Below are positions 1 through 9,079 of a DNA stretch of 64,000 bases, in pieces. The DNA is from Terrisporobacter glycolicus ATCC 14880 = DSM 1288. Its GTDB lineage: Bacteria > Bacillota > Clostridia > Peptostreptococcales > Peptostreptococcaceae. The stretch covers positions 620,001-684,000 of the forward strand of contig NZ_CP117523.1 in assembly GCF_036812735.1 (NCBI RefSeq). Direction: 5' to 3'. The position numbers and the translations under genes were made by a program. Below the pieces are notes generated by a model. That model was not told the DNA's origin. It did no database searches and saw only the letters and a program-made list of their open reading frames with translations. The first letter of the stretch is position 1, and each line of letters opens with the position of its first letter.

Positions 1-1
1 A

Positions 2-886
<885 letters not shown>

Positions 887-916
887 TAATTAAATTAAAT
901 AAGGGAGTGAATCTAA

Positions 917-1630
917 ATGTTACCATACATAGGAGAATTTTTAGGTACGATGATTCTAATTTTATTAGGAGACAGTGTAGTTGCCAATGTAAATCTGAAT
1001 AAATCAGGAATGAAAGGTGCAGGATCAATACAGATTACAATAGCTTGGGGTCTTGCAGTATTATTACCAGCATTTATATTTGGAGCAGCATCAGGAGCTC
1101 ATTTTAATCCAGCTTTAACTATAGCATTAGCAATTGATGGATCATTTGCTTGGTCTATGGTACCAGGATATATAATTGCACAAATAGCAGGAGCATTTGT
1201 AGGTGCATGCTTAGTATATATATTATTTAAATGTCAATTTGATGAAACAGATGATCCAAATACATTAAAAGGTGTATTTTGCACTGCACCATCAATAGAA
1301 AATAAACCATATAATTTTTTAAGTGAAATAATAGGAACTTTTGTTTTAGTATTTGCAATAAAAGGAATTGGTAATGTTGCCGGTGTTGGAGATATGGGAT
1401 TAAATTATCTATTTGTATTTGGAATAATAGTATCAATAGGTATGTCTTTAGGTGGATTAACTGGATATGCTATAAACCCAGCTAGGGATTTAGGACCAAG
1501 AATAGCTCATGCAATTCTACCAATCAAAGGAAAAGGAAGTTCTAGATGGGATTATGCTATAGTACCAATATTAGGACCAATCATAGGTGGCGCTCTAGCA
1601 GCATGGTTATTTATGATTATACCATGGTAG
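917..1630 (+). CDS. glpF: Glycerol uptake facilitator (aquaglyceroporin, MIP family)
   Basis: Channel for glycerol and small polyols across the cytoplasmic membrane. The 237-residue protein has six hydrophobic helices plus the two half-helices of the MIP fold, each carrying an NPA motif: AHFNPALTIA near residue 58 and YAINPARDLGPR near residue 190. Asp after the second NPA (NPARD) is the residue typical of glycerol-conducting aquaglyceroporins rather than water-only channels. The start ATG at 917 follows a good site (aagggagtga). It lies 30 bp after glpK and is followed by an intrinsic terminator, so glpK-glpF form the end of one transcript. Confidence 0.95.
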   Translation: MLPYIGEFLGTMILILLGDSVVANVNLNKSGMKGAGSIQITIAWGLAVLLPAFIFGAASGAHFNPALTIALAIDGSFAWSMVPGYIIAQIAGAFVGACLVYILFKCQFDETDDPNTLKGVFCTAPSIENKPYNFLSEIIGTFVLVFAIKGIGNVAGVGDMGLNYLFVFGIIVSIGMSLGGLTGYAINPARDLGPRIAHAILPIKGKGSSRWDYAIVPILGPIIGGALAAWLFMIIPW

Positions 1631-1745
1631 TAAACTTATCATAAAAAATACATTAATAGAGATATGTAAGAGGTACTATTGAATAAAGAACAGTTAGTTG
1701 TAATATAAGGAAAGTATAAAAGAGTATAAAATTTATTTAAATATA

Positions 1746-1775
1746 AAAATGTCAACATAATGTTGACATTTTTTA
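1746..1775 (+). terminator. Intrinsic terminator after glpF
   Basis: A 12-bp inverted repeat (aaatgtcaaca / tgttgacattt, loop taa) is followed by a T run. It lies 115 bp after the glpF stop and ends the glpKF transcript. Confidence 0.8.
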
Positions 1776-1832
1776 TTATTATAAACTAAAAAAGCTAATA
1801 ATATATATAGAATGAATTCTGGAGGTATGACT

Positions 1833-2048
1833 ATGGATAAAGAATTATTAAGCAACATAAATAAATTATTAGATGAAAAACTTATACCAATAAATAAAGA
1901 AATAGAAACAATTAAATTAGATATAAGTGAACTAAAACTAGAGATAAAAAACTCTTCTCAAAGTAAAAAAAATAATAATATTTTACATGAAAAGATAAAT
2001 AAAGATTTAGACTATATAAAAGGATATTACTATAATCGTACACAATAA
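1833..2048 (+). CDS. Small coiled-coil hypothetical protein
   Basis: A 71-residue, highly charged protein (start MDKELLSNINKLLDE). Heptad-like spacing of Ile/Leu from about residue 5 to 40 suggests a helical coiled coil; no membrane segment or enzyme motif is visible. I place the start at the ATG at 1833 because ggaggt at 1821-1826 sits 6 bp before it; the ORF could open at 1812, but that puts the ribosome site inside the gene. Many clostridial genomes have similar short helical proteins of unknown role. It is flanked by terminators, so it is probably monocistronic. Confidence 0.6.
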   Translation: MDKELLSNINKLLDEKLIPINKEIETIKLDISELKLEIKNSSQSKKNNNILHEKINKDLDYIKGYYYNRTQ

Positions 2049-2064
2049 TATAAGTTTAAGATGA

Positions 2065-2090
2065 AGAGAACTCCTTAAGAGAGTTCTCTT
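2065..2090. terminator. Bidirectional terminator between convergent genes
   Basis: Stem agagaactc / gagttctct with a 7-nt loop and T runs on both strands. It separates the small plus-strand gene from the minus-strand ydcF-like gene. Confidence 0.8.
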
Positions 2091-2092
2091 TA

Positions 2093-2752
2093 TTATTTTG
2101 TTGATAATAAGTGCTTAACATATCCTAAGTTAATTAATTTTTCATAAGCATTATAAACTTCACAAGGGATATCTTGCTTAATTTGAAATCCATTTTTTCC
2201 ATATAAATCAATTCGCTGTAAATCACCAACCATAATGCTTATAAATTCATCTTTTGAAATCTCTCCACTAGAATAAAAAGAACAGTATTCCTCATAGCTA
2301 TGTTGAGGAGATGTAATAAGAAAATTAATTTCTGGCCACTGTTTTTTTATGGTAGCAAAGGTCCTTCTTTCTCTATAAGGTTTATCTACTATTAAAAAAG
2401 ATGAAGGGTGCAAGCCTAAATTTTTTAATATTTTTTTTGTTTTACTTATATTTTCACCAGTATTTGAAGCTTCATTTTCGATAATAATTTTGTTTTTGGG
2501 AACACCCATGTTCATAGCAATTTCTGCAAATTTATCTCCTTCAGTCATACTCCATAGATCTTTTGTAATTCTGCCGAAACCACCTGTGAAAATTATATTA
2601 TCAGCATATCCTTTTAAAAGAAGTTCAGCACATCTTTTGGGAACATGTATGTCATGGCTTCCAAGTCCTAAAATAACTCCAACTTTCTCAGGTTTTTGAT
2701 TTAGAATATGGTAATTCCATAATATTTTTCCATAATAATCTATATTGTTCAT
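2093..2752 (-). CDS. YdcF/SanA-family (DUF218) protein
   Basis: A 219-residue protein of the DUF218/YdcF superfamily. Visible hallmarks are VILGLGSHD near the N terminus, the IIFTGGFG strand-loop, the ENEASNTGEN segment (acidic Glu/Asn cluster typical of the family), and LIVDKPYRERR. The family has a Rossmann-like fold and is linked to cell-envelope functions (SanA, ElyC) or S-adenosylmethionine binding (YdcF), but the reaction is not settled. No signal peptide or membrane helix is seen, unlike SanA. A ggagg site lies 4 bp before the ATG. It lies 25 bp downstream of the DUF3169-like gene, so it may be the third gene of the XRE-regulated minus-strand operon. Confidence 0.8.
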   Translation of the reverse strand: MNNIDYYGKILWNYHILNQKPEKVGVILGLGSHDIHVPKRCAELLLKGYADNIIFTGGFGRITKDLWSMTEGDKFAEIAMNMGVPKNKIIIENEASNTGENISKTKKILKNLGLHPSSFLIVDKPYRERRTFATIKKQWPEINFLITSPQHSYEEYCSFYSSGEISKDEFISIMVGDLQRIDLYGKNGFQIKQDIPCEVYNAYEKLINLGYVKHLLSTK

Positions 2753-2777
2753 AAGGCCTCCATATTTCTGAAGTTTT

Positions 2778-3572
2778 TTACTTTGATATTGAACATTTAA
2801 TTGACTCCATACAATAAGAAACTGTTTGAACTAGCCATATAATTGTCACCATTGTCAAAGGAAGAAGTCCAAAACCCCATAAATAAGAGCCTAAAACGCA
2901 AAATATCCAAAGTATAACACATGTTGTAGATACAGAGGAAAATGCTTTATAAGAGCTTTTATATATACCTAGCTTTATAGCCTCATCACAGCTATCTATC
3001 CATTTTTCACTAAATTTTGTATCATATATACTACCTTTTAAGAAAGGATTAATTTCTTTTTCTAAATTAACTATTTTCTTTTGGATTAATATAGAAGACA
3101 CAATACATATTACAAATCCTATAATGTAACAAATAATTTTTATAATGCTTAGTTCACCGCTTACATTATCAAAAGGTAGTAATATAGTACCTACTCCAAA
3201 GAAAAATAATCCAATAATCATGTTTATTGAAACAGCCAATAGGATATAAGATAATTTTTCCTCTATTTTATCTATTGTATGATCATCTTCACTTGTTTCT
3301 TTCCATAATTCATACTCTTTTTTTGAATTAGTGTATACAATTTTATATGCTATTATTACTAATATAGAAAATACAAGACTTGCAAATGGTGTAATTATCT
3401 TAAGTATATTTATCAATAGACTAGGAACGCTATCTCCAAGAATCTCCTTTAAATATCCAGACATACCCCCTAAAATACCTCCAAAAATGAAAGACACAAC
3501 TAATACTATAGCGAAACCTTTAAAAGCTTTTTTATCTTCTTTTTTTATTTCAATTTCTCGAATATTATTCAA
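2778..3572 (-). CDS. DUF3169-like integral membrane protein
   Basis: About 264 residues with an N-terminal charged segment (IKKEDKKAFKGF) followed by around six hydrophobic segments and a cytoplasmic loop rich in Lys/Asp/Glu. Composition and layout fit the DUF3169 family, clostridial membrane proteins found next to small XRE regulators; function unknown. Start is uncertain: the open frame runs to 3617, overlapping the upstream regulator, but gaggagg around 3582-3588 points to the TTG at 3572; ATGs at 3581 and 3590 are alternatives. The gene overlaps the stop of the XRE gene by a few bases, so the two are translationally coupled. Confidence 0.65.
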   Translation of the reverse strand: MNNIREIEIKKEDKKAFKGFAIVLVVSFIFGGILGGMSGYLKEILGDSVPSLLINILKIITPFASLVFSILVIIAYKIVYTNSKKEYELWKETSEDDHTIDKIEEKLSYILLAVSINMIIGLFFFGVGTILLPFDNVSGELSIIKIICYIIGFVICIVSSILIQKKIVNLEKEINPFLKGSIYDTKFSEKWIDSCDEAIKLGIYKSSYKAFSSVSTTCVILWIFCVLGSYLWGFGLLPLTMVTIIWLVQTVSYCMESIKCSISK

Positions 3573-3780
3573 TAACCTCATCCTCCTCATAACTAAAAAT
3601 ATCCTCCACACTAGCATTGAAAATCTTTGCTATTTTTAATGCTAAAGTAACTGAAGGGGAATAATCTCCACGTTCAATTTGGCTAATGGTCTGTCTAGAT
3701 ACTCCAACTAGGTTTCCCATCTGAGTTTGATTTACATTAATCTTAGCTCGATATTCTTTTAAACGATTATTTAATGGCAT
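3565..3780 (-). CDS. Small XRE-family transcriptional regulator
   Basis: A 71-residue single-domain helix-turn-helix protein. The Cro/C1 HTH spans roughly residues 5-60 (QTQMGNLVGVSRQTISQIERG, with the second helix VSRQTISQIE). This YozG-like type of tiny repressor is commonly paired with a membrane protein gene in Firmicutes. Two palindromes of the form TGACAACTATAGTTGTCA lie immediately upstream over the predicted promoter and are the likely autoregulatory operators. The ATG is preceded by aggagga. Operon with the DUF3169-like and perhaps the YdcF-like gene. Confidence 0.9.
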   Translation of the reverse strand: MPLNNRLKEYRAKINVNQTQMGNLVGVSRQTISQIERGDYSPSVTLALKIAKIFNASVEDIFSYEEDEVIE

Positions 3781-3810
3781 ATAATCCTCCTAACTAATCA
3801 CATTGTGAAT

Positions 3811-3830
3811 ATGACAATTATAGTTGTCAT
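3811..3830. promoter_or_regulatory. Putative XRE operator 1 (promoter-proximal)
   Basis: Near-perfect 20-bp palindrome atgacaattatagttgtcat, one mismatched pair, 31-50 bp before the XRE start codon. It repeats the sequence of the operator at 3846-3865 with one turn-phase spacing of 35 bp. Confidence 0.65.
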
Positions 3831-3845
3831 AATTAAATATTAACT

Positions 3846-3865
3846 TTGACAACTATAGTTGTCAA
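3846..3865. promoter_or_regulatory. Putative XRE operator 2 with embedded -35 box
   Basis: Perfect 20-bp palindrome with core gacaactatagttgtc. On the minus strand its first six bases read TTGACA and a TAATAT lies 17 bp further on, so the operator covers the -35 of the predicted promoter for the XRE/DUF3169 operon. Confidence 0.65.
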
Positions 3866-3908
3866 GAGGGAATTTAGTTTAATATATAAAATTACTTGAT
3901 AAATAAAA

Positions 3909-3949
3909 AGAGTAATAGTTTTAGATTGAAATTATCTAAAACTATTACT
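3909..3949 (-). terminator. Terminator of the nadABC operon
   Basis: A 15-bp perfect stem (agtaatagttttaga and its complement, 9-nt loop) followed on the minus strand by ctttttattt. It begins 9 bp past the nadC stop. Confidence 0.85.
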
Positions 3950-3957
3950 GCTCATCT

Positions 3958-4797
3958 TCATATATTTTTTAAGTTTTTCATACTAAGATCAAGATTTTTT
4001 ACAGAATGAGTAAGAGCACCCACAGATATGAAATCAACACCAATCTCAGCAATAGATTTAATGTTTTCTAATCTTACATTACCAGAAAACTCTATAATGG
4101 CTTTATCACCAATCATATTTATTGCTTCTTTAGCCACTTCCAAACTCATATTATCTAACATAATAATATCGGCTTTAGCTTGTAAAGCTTCTTTAACCAT
4201 ATCTAAGGTTTCAGTTTCAACTTCAATTTTTCTAACAAAAGATGAATTTTCTCTACAAAGCTTAACAGCATTAGTAATACCACCAGCTGCTGCAATGTGA
4301 TTGTCTTTTAGCATAACACCATCAGATAAATTAAATCTATGATTATGACCACCACCAACTTTAACAGCATATTTTTCAAGGATTTTTAAGTTAGGTGTAG
4401 TTTTTCTCGTATCTAATAATTTAGCATTTGTATGCTCAATTTCTTTGACATATTTATTAGTAAGTGTGGCAATGCCGCTCATTCTTTGTAATAAATTTAG
4501 AGCAACACGCTCGCCTTGAAGAATAACTCTAGTATTACCTTTTAGAAGAGCTATTTTATCACCGGGATAAATTTTATCTCCATCATTTTTTAAAAAAGTA
4601 ACTTCAATATGGCCAAGAATTTTGAAAACTCTTTCAAAAACTTTAAGTCCAGCGATGATTCCTTCTTCTTTACAAATTAAATCTACAGTAGAATTACTAT
4701 CTTCATTAATTACAGAATTTGTACTTATATCTTCTCCTGGGATATCTTCCACAAGAGCATCTTTAATTATTTTATCTACTACTAAAAAATTAATCAT
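3958..4797 (-). CDS. nadC: Nicotinate-nucleotide pyrophosphorylase (carboxylating), quinolinate PRTase
   Basis: Converts quinolinate and PRPP to nicotinate mononucleotide, CO2 and PPi, the third step of de novo NAD synthesis. The 279-residue length is standard. Motifs: EDIPGEDISTNS near the N terminus, ERVALNLLQRMSGIAT, the substrate-binding TRKTTPNLKILEKYAVKVGG (residues about 130-150), HNHRFNLSDGVMLKDNH, and the C-terminal IEFSGNVRLENI and FISVGALTHS. It overlaps nadB by 8 bp and ends the nadA-nadB-nadC operon. Confidence 0.97.
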   Translation of the reverse strand: MINFLVVDKIIKDALVEDIPGEDISTNSVINEDSNSTVDLICKEEGIIAGLKVFERVFKILGHIEVTFLKNDGDKIYPGDKIALLKGNTRVILQGERVALNLLQRMSGIATLTNKYVKEIEHTNAKLLDTRKTTPNLKILEKYAVKVGGGHNHRFNLSDGVMLKDNHIAAAGGITNAVKLCRENSSFVRKIEVETETLDMVKEALQAKADIIMLDNMSLEVAKEAINMIGDKAIIEFSGNVRLENIKSIAEIGVDFISVGALTHSVKNLDLSMKNLKNI

Positions 4798-6082
4798 CTA
4801 TAACTCCACCTTTATCTTTAATAGCATTCACAACTATGAGTCTATTTGCTTCTTCGATTTCTTCTCTGCTAGTATATATTTCATCAATATCTACTTTTGT
4901 TAGATTAAATTCATCTATACTTTCATTAATATTTTTGGCAGCTCTTTTAGAGAAAACAAGGCCTTCAAGCAAAGAGTTACTAGCAAGTCTATTGGCACCA
5001 TGAATTCCTGTGCAAGCAGTTTCGCCAACAGCATATAGATTTTTCATGGAAGTTTTACTGCTTAAATCAACTTTTATACCGCCCATAAAATAATGTTGAG
5101 CAGGAGAAACTTTTATAGGCTCTTTTGTAATATTAGTGCCTTTTTCTAAACATTTATTATAAATAGTAGAGAAGCGATTTTTAAGATATTCTTCATTTAA
5201 GAAACTAATATCAAGATACACATAAGGTGTATTAGTTTTTTTCATTTCATTGAAAATTGCCTCAGATACTACGTCTCTAGGTTGAAGTTCGTCCACAAAT
5301 CTCTCTCCATTAATATTGTAAAGCTTTCCACCTTCACCTCTTACAGACTCAGATATTAAAAATCTTCTTTCATCACCAGATTCATCATAAAAAGCAGTTG
5401 GATGAATTTGAATATAATTAATATCTTTAAGTTCTATTTCATGTCTAAGAGCTACAGCCAAACCATCGCCTCTTAAAATTCTTTGGCTAGTAGAGTTTTT
5501 ATATAAACCACCAATTCCACCACAAGCAAGAACTACAAATTTAGCAAATACATTGATTTGTTCTTTATCTTTTAATAAGATAGCACCAATACATTTATCG
5601 TTTCGTTCAATTATATCAACAAGGAATGTATCTTCTGAAATTCTTACATTTTTACGTTGAAAAGCATTTTTTACAAGAGTTTTCTCAACGTTCTCTCCAG
5701 TGTTATCTTGTGTGTGTATAATTCTATTTACACAGTGAGCACCTTCTTTTGTATAATCCCAATTACCATTTTCATCTTTATCAACATCAAGTCCCAAAGA
5801 GACTAGGTAATCCACATTTTCAATAGACTCCTTTGTTAGCACACTTACAGCTTGAATATCATTTTCGTATTTACCAGCTTTTAAAGTATCTTCCGTGAAA
5901 AATGGAACATCATCCAAATCTCTGGCTACAGAAATACCACCCTGAGCCAAAGATGTATTAGTACAATCTATTTTATCCTTTGAAACTACCATTACATCTA
6001 AATCTTGACGAAGATTTAGAGCACAATACAATCCAGCTACACCAGATCCAACTACTAAAACGTCTACATATTTATTTTCCAC
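4790..6082 (-). CDS. nadB: L-aspartate oxidase
   Basis: FAD enzyme that oxidises L-aspartate to iminoaspartate, the substrate of NadA; in anaerobes fumarate or another acceptor replaces oxygen. Dinucleotide-binding motif VVGSGVAGLYCAL at residues about 10-22, the TSLAQGGISVA segment, FAD motif VLACGGIGGLYKNST, active-site region HPTAFYD and SVRGEGGKLYN, and GLVFSKRAAKNI near the end. At 430 residues it lacks roughly 100 C-terminal residues present in the E. coli enzyme (helical domain), as is common in clostridial NadB. Overlaps nadA by 11 bp and nadC by 8 bp. Confidence 0.95.
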   Translation of the reverse strand: MENKYVDVLVVGSGVAGLYCALNLRQDLDVMVVSKDKIDCTNTSLAQGGISVARDLDDVPFFTEDTLKAGKYENDIQAVSVLTKESIENVDYLVSLGLDVDKDENGNWDYTKEGAHCVNRIIHTQDNTGENVEKTLVKNAFQRKNVRISEDTFLVDIIERNDKCIGAILLKDKEQINVFAKFVVLACGGIGGLYKNSTSQRILRGDGLAVALRHEIELKDINYIQIHPTAFYDESGDERRFLISESVRGEGGKLYNINGERFVDELQPRDVVSEAIFNEMKKTNTPYVYLDISFLNEEYLKNRFSTIYNKCLEKGTNITKEPIKVSPAQHYFMGGIKVDLSSKTSMKNLYAVGETACTGIHGANRLASNSLLEGLVFSKRAAKNINESIDEFNLTKVDIDEIYTSREEIEEANRLIVVNAIKDKGGVIDD

Positions 6083-6998
6083 AAAGAACCATCTCCCCTA
6101 ATTTATGCATGTTTTCTAGAGATGTTAAAGCTTTTTCTGATATTTCTTTATCTAGAATCACTTCATCTATTTTGCCACATAAAGCATCATAAACTTTTTC
6201 CAAAGAAGTTTTTTTCATGTTAGGACAAATCATTCTTTCAGGGAAATAAAACTTCTTACTAGGATTTCTTTTATTTAATTCATATAAAATACCTTCCTCT
6301 GTACAAATTATAAATTCTTCATCTTCACATTTTGTAGCATAGTTTATGATTCCGCTTGTGCTTCCTATATAATCAGCCAAGTCTCTAACTGGCTTGTTAC
6401 ATTCTGGATGAGCTAAAATTTTTACATTTGGATGATCTTTCTTAGCATTTAATACTTCCTCGGAAGTAAGTCTTTCATGAGTAGGGCAGAAACCTTCCCA
6501 CAAAATAAACTCTTTTTCTGGGAAAAATTCAGCTATGTAGCCACCTAAATTTCTATCTGGTAAAAATAAAATTTCTTTATTAGGCACATTTTTTAGAATG
6601 TCTAAAGCACTAGATGAAGTAACAGAAACATCACAAAGGGCTTTAACTTCATAAGATGAGTTTATATAACATACTTTAAAAGCATTTGGATATTTTTCCA
6701 TCATTTCTTCTAAATCAGAAGCATTAGCCATATCAGCCATTGGACATCCAGCATTAGTAGCTGGTAAGATGATTTTTTTGTGTGGAGATAAAATTTTAGC
6801 ACTTTCCCCCATAAATTTTACTCCGCAGAATATAATTAATTCTTCCTCACAATCACGAGCAATTTTGCTCAAATAATATGAATCTCCAACATAATCAGCG
6901 ATTTCTTGTATTTCATCAGGCTCATATAGATGAGCAAGTATTATAGCGTTTTTTTCTTTTTTTAACTGCAAAATATTTTCTTTTAAAATATTCCTCAT
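6072..6998 (-). CDS. nadA: Quinolinate synthase A
   Basis: [4Fe-4S] enzyme condensing iminoaspartate with dihydroxyacetone phosphate to quinolinate. 308 residues, matching the short NadA type. Cysteines expected to hold the cluster are visible in FCGVKFMGESAKIL, HPECNKPV and MICPNMKKTSL. Substrate-binding signatures AHLYEPDEIQ, YINSSYEVKALCDV, and LPDRNLGGYI are intact. First gene of the nadABC operon; its start codon lies 16 bp from a 50-bp palindrome that is the probable NiaR operator. Confidence 0.97.
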   Translation of the reverse strand: MRNILKENILQLKKEKNAIILAHLYEPDEIQEIADYVGDSYYLSKIARDCEEELIIFCGVKFMGESAKILSPHKKIILPATNAGCPMADMANASDLEEMMEKYPNAFKVCYINSSYEVKALCDVSVTSSSALDILKNVPNKEILFLPDRNLGGYIAEFFPEKEFILWEGFCPTHERLTSEEVLNAKKDHPNVKILAHPECNKPVRDLADYIGSTSGIINYATKCEDEEFIICTEEGILYELNKRNPSKKFYFPERMICPNMKKTSLEKVYDALCGKIDEVILDKEISEKALTSLENMHKLGEMVLCGK

Positions 6999-7013
6999 AT
7001 TTACACCCTTTTC

Positions 7014-7063
7014 TGTTATAATGTTTTTACAAGTGTATATACACTTGTAAAAACATTATAACA
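7014..7063. promoter_or_regulatory. NiaR operator: 50-bp perfect palindrome over the nadA promoter
   Basis: Every base of the 50-bp segment pairs with its mirror partner (centre between 7038 and 7039; core acaagtgtatatacacttgt). On the minus strand the outer arm supplies a perfect TATAAT (7060-7055) with TTGTGT 17 bp upstream, placing the core operator at the transcription start of nadA. It lies between nadA and the divergent niaR gene, and the core resembles clostridial NiaR sites. Confidence 0.8.
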
Positions 7064-7231
7064 CCGCAGTTATTACTACACAACAAAAAATACAATAGTT
7101 AAAAACTTAATAATATGCAATGTTGATATATTGTATATTAAGTATAATAAATGACCTATTGATTTATATTAAAAATCTATATAGAATAGTAAAAAGATAG
7201 ATAAACTAATTATTTAAGAAGAAGGTGTGTT

Positions 7232-7741
7232 ATGAATAGCAATGAAAGAAGAGAAAAATTACTACATATACTAAAAACATATAATAGACCAGTTAAAGGT
7301 GTGGATTTAGCAAAAGAACTTAATGTAACAAGACAGATTGTTGTAAAAGATATTGCATTATTAAGAGCTTCTGGAATTGATATATTAGCTACATCTACTG
7401 GATATATAATATACACTATAAGAAATCAAGAATTTAAAATAAAATGTAAGAATCATTATAATGAGGAGCATATTTTATTAGAATTACAAACAATTATTGA
7501 TTTAGGTGGAAAGGTGAAGGATGTTATAGTAGATCATCCTACATATGGAACTATAAAAGCTGAATTAAATCTTGCATCAAATAGAGATCTCAAAATATTT
7601 ATGGAAAATAGTAAAAAGAATGGATTTAAACAATTATCCAGTTTAACACAAGATTATCATGTTCACACAATAGAAGTACCAGATGAAAATACTTTAGAAG
7701 AAATAAAAAAAGAATTAAAAGAAGTAAACATATTATTATAA
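7232..7741 (+). CDS. niaR: NiaR, niacin-responsive repressor of NAD synthesis (HTH_11 + 3H domain)
   Basis: 169 residues: an N-terminal winged helix (residues about 5-60, VKGVDLAKELNVTRQIVVKDIALLRA) and a C-terminal 3H domain with its conserved histidines in KNHYNEEHI, DHPTYG and DYHVHTIEV. In this family (YrxA/NiaR) nicotinate binding promotes repression of nad and niacin-transport genes. Position divergent from nadABC with a long palindrome between them fits. Ribosome site aagaaggtg precedes the ATG; an intrinsic terminator follows. Confidence 0.93.
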   Translation: MNSNERREKLLHILKTYNRPVKGVDLAKELNVTRQIVVKDIALLRASGIDILATSTGYIIYTIRNQEFKIKCKNHYNEEHILLELQTIIDLGGKVKDVIVDHPTYGTIKAELNLASNRDLKIFMENSKKNGFKQLSSLTQDYHVHTIEVPDENTLEEIKKELKEVNILL

Positions 7742-7755
7742 AATTTAAACTTATT

Positions 7756-7788
7756 AAGGGTAGCATCATTATTGATGCACCCTTTTTT
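7756..7788 (+). terminator. Terminator after niaR
   Basis: Stem aagggtagcatca / tgatgcaccctt with a short loop, then a T run, 15 bp after the niaR stop. Confidence 0.85.
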
Positions 7789-7879
7789 AATGAAATGAAA
7801 TATATATTAATTGATTGTTTATTTGAAATAAAATAAAGTAGTAATATATACTTAATGTGGAGGGAAATGGAGGAATCAT

Positions 7880-9076
7880 ATGAAAACAGATTATTTAATA
7901 GCATTGATGGAAAAGACAAGTTTGTTAGTAATGCTATTTTTATTAATTAGTAGATTAAATACGTTTAAAAGAATTTTTGAAAAAGAAAAATACAGTAAAA
8001 AAGATTTAGCTGTTATATCTATAATATTTACTTCTTTGGCAATAATGGCAACCTATAACGGAATTCACTATAAAGGATCTATTGTAAATACAAGAATAAT
8101 TTCTATAGTATCTGGTGGTGTATTATTTGGGCCTGTTGTTAGTATTCCAGCAGGATTTATTGCAGGAGCACATAGATATTTTATTGATCCAGGTGGAATG
8201 ACATCTGTACCTTGTTTTATATCTAGTGTTATGGCTGGAATATTATCTGGTATCGCACACAAAAAAATACCAAAATCATCAAGGGCTTTTTGGGGAATTT
8301 TAATTGGTATGATTTCGGAAAATATAACAATATTTTTAATATATTTTATTTCAAAACCTACAAATTTAGCTATTGATATTATAAGGGCCATATATTTACC
8401 TCTTATTGTTGGACAATTGGGGATAGGATTTATGGTTTCTATTGTACAAGTAATAGAAAAAGATAAAAAAGAGATAGAAGAAAGGAAAAAAGCAGAAATA
8501 ACATCCCTTCAAAGGCAGATTAACCCACATTTTATATTCAATGCTTTGAATACAATAGCATCATTTATACGCTTTGACCCTCAAAAAGCAAGAGAGCTTA
8601 TAATAAATTTATCTACTTATCTTAGACACAATTTAGAGTTTAATGATAAACCCATAAGTATAAAAAAAGAAATAGATCAGGTAAAATCATTTGTGGAAAT
8701 AGAAAAAGCAAGATTCGGTGAAAAACTAAAAGTTATTTATGACATAGATGATGTGGATGTTAAAATACCAAGTTTAATTATTCAGCCACTAGTTGAAAAT
8801 GCCATTATTCATGGAATTTTAAGCAAGGAGAAAAATAAAAGTGGACAAGTAATTGTTTCTGTTAAGGATTTAGGAGAAAAAGTTAAAGTATCTGTTAAAG
8901 ATGATGGCATAGGAATAGACGACAAAGTTATAGAAGATTTGTATTCAGGAAATATGCCTGAAAATAAAATAGGACTTTATAATGTACATTTAAGGCTAAA
9001 ATTATATTATCATAGAGGGTTAGACATAAAAAAATTAGACAGTGGAACCTTGATCGAGTTTTACGTGGGGAGGTAA
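7880..9076 (+). CDS. LytS/BtsS-type sensor histidine kinase (5TM, no GAF domain)
   Basis: 398-residue membrane kinase. The first ~195 residues hold about five or six helices of the 5TMR_LYT type, including the NTRIISIVSGGVLFGP and SIPAGFIAGAHRYF signatures. The kinase core follows: LQRQINPHFIFNALNTI with the phospho-acceptor His at about residue 217, then a HATPase with PLVENAIIHGI and DDGIGI. LytS proteins usually carry a GAF domain between membrane and kinase parts (about 580 residues); here a short charged linker (KDKKEIEERKKAE) replaces it. Translationally close (3 bp) to its response regulator and followed by a CstA-type transporter, an arrangement seen in pyruvate-sensing LytST/BtsSR/PftAB systems. 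The ligand is inferred, not shown. Confidence 0.9.
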   Translation: MKTDYLIALMEKTSLLVMLFLLISRLNTFKRIFEKEKYSKKDLAVISIIFTSLAIMATYNGIHYKGSIVNTRIISIVSGGVLFGPVVSIPAGFIAGAHRYFIDPGGMTSVPCFISSVMAGILSGIAHKKIPKSSRAFWGILIGMISENITIFLIYFISKPTNLAIDIIRAIYLPLIVGQLGIGFMVSIVQVIEKDKKEIEERKKAEITSLQRQINPHFIFNALNTIASFIRFDPQKARELIINLSTYLRHNLEFNDKPISIKKEIDQVKSFVEIEKARFGEKLKVIYDIDDVDVKIPSLIIQPLVENAIIHGILSKEKNKSGQVIVSVKDLGEKVKVSVKDDGIGIDDKVIEDLYSGNMPENKIGLYNVHLRLKLYYHRGLDIKKLDSGTLIEFYVGR

Positions 9077-9079
9077 GAA

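Noticed and set aside
4790-6082. Truncated nadB pseudogene
   Set aside because: 430 residues is short against E. coli, but all FAD and active-site motifs are intact and clostridial NadB proteins commonly lack the C-terminal helical part.
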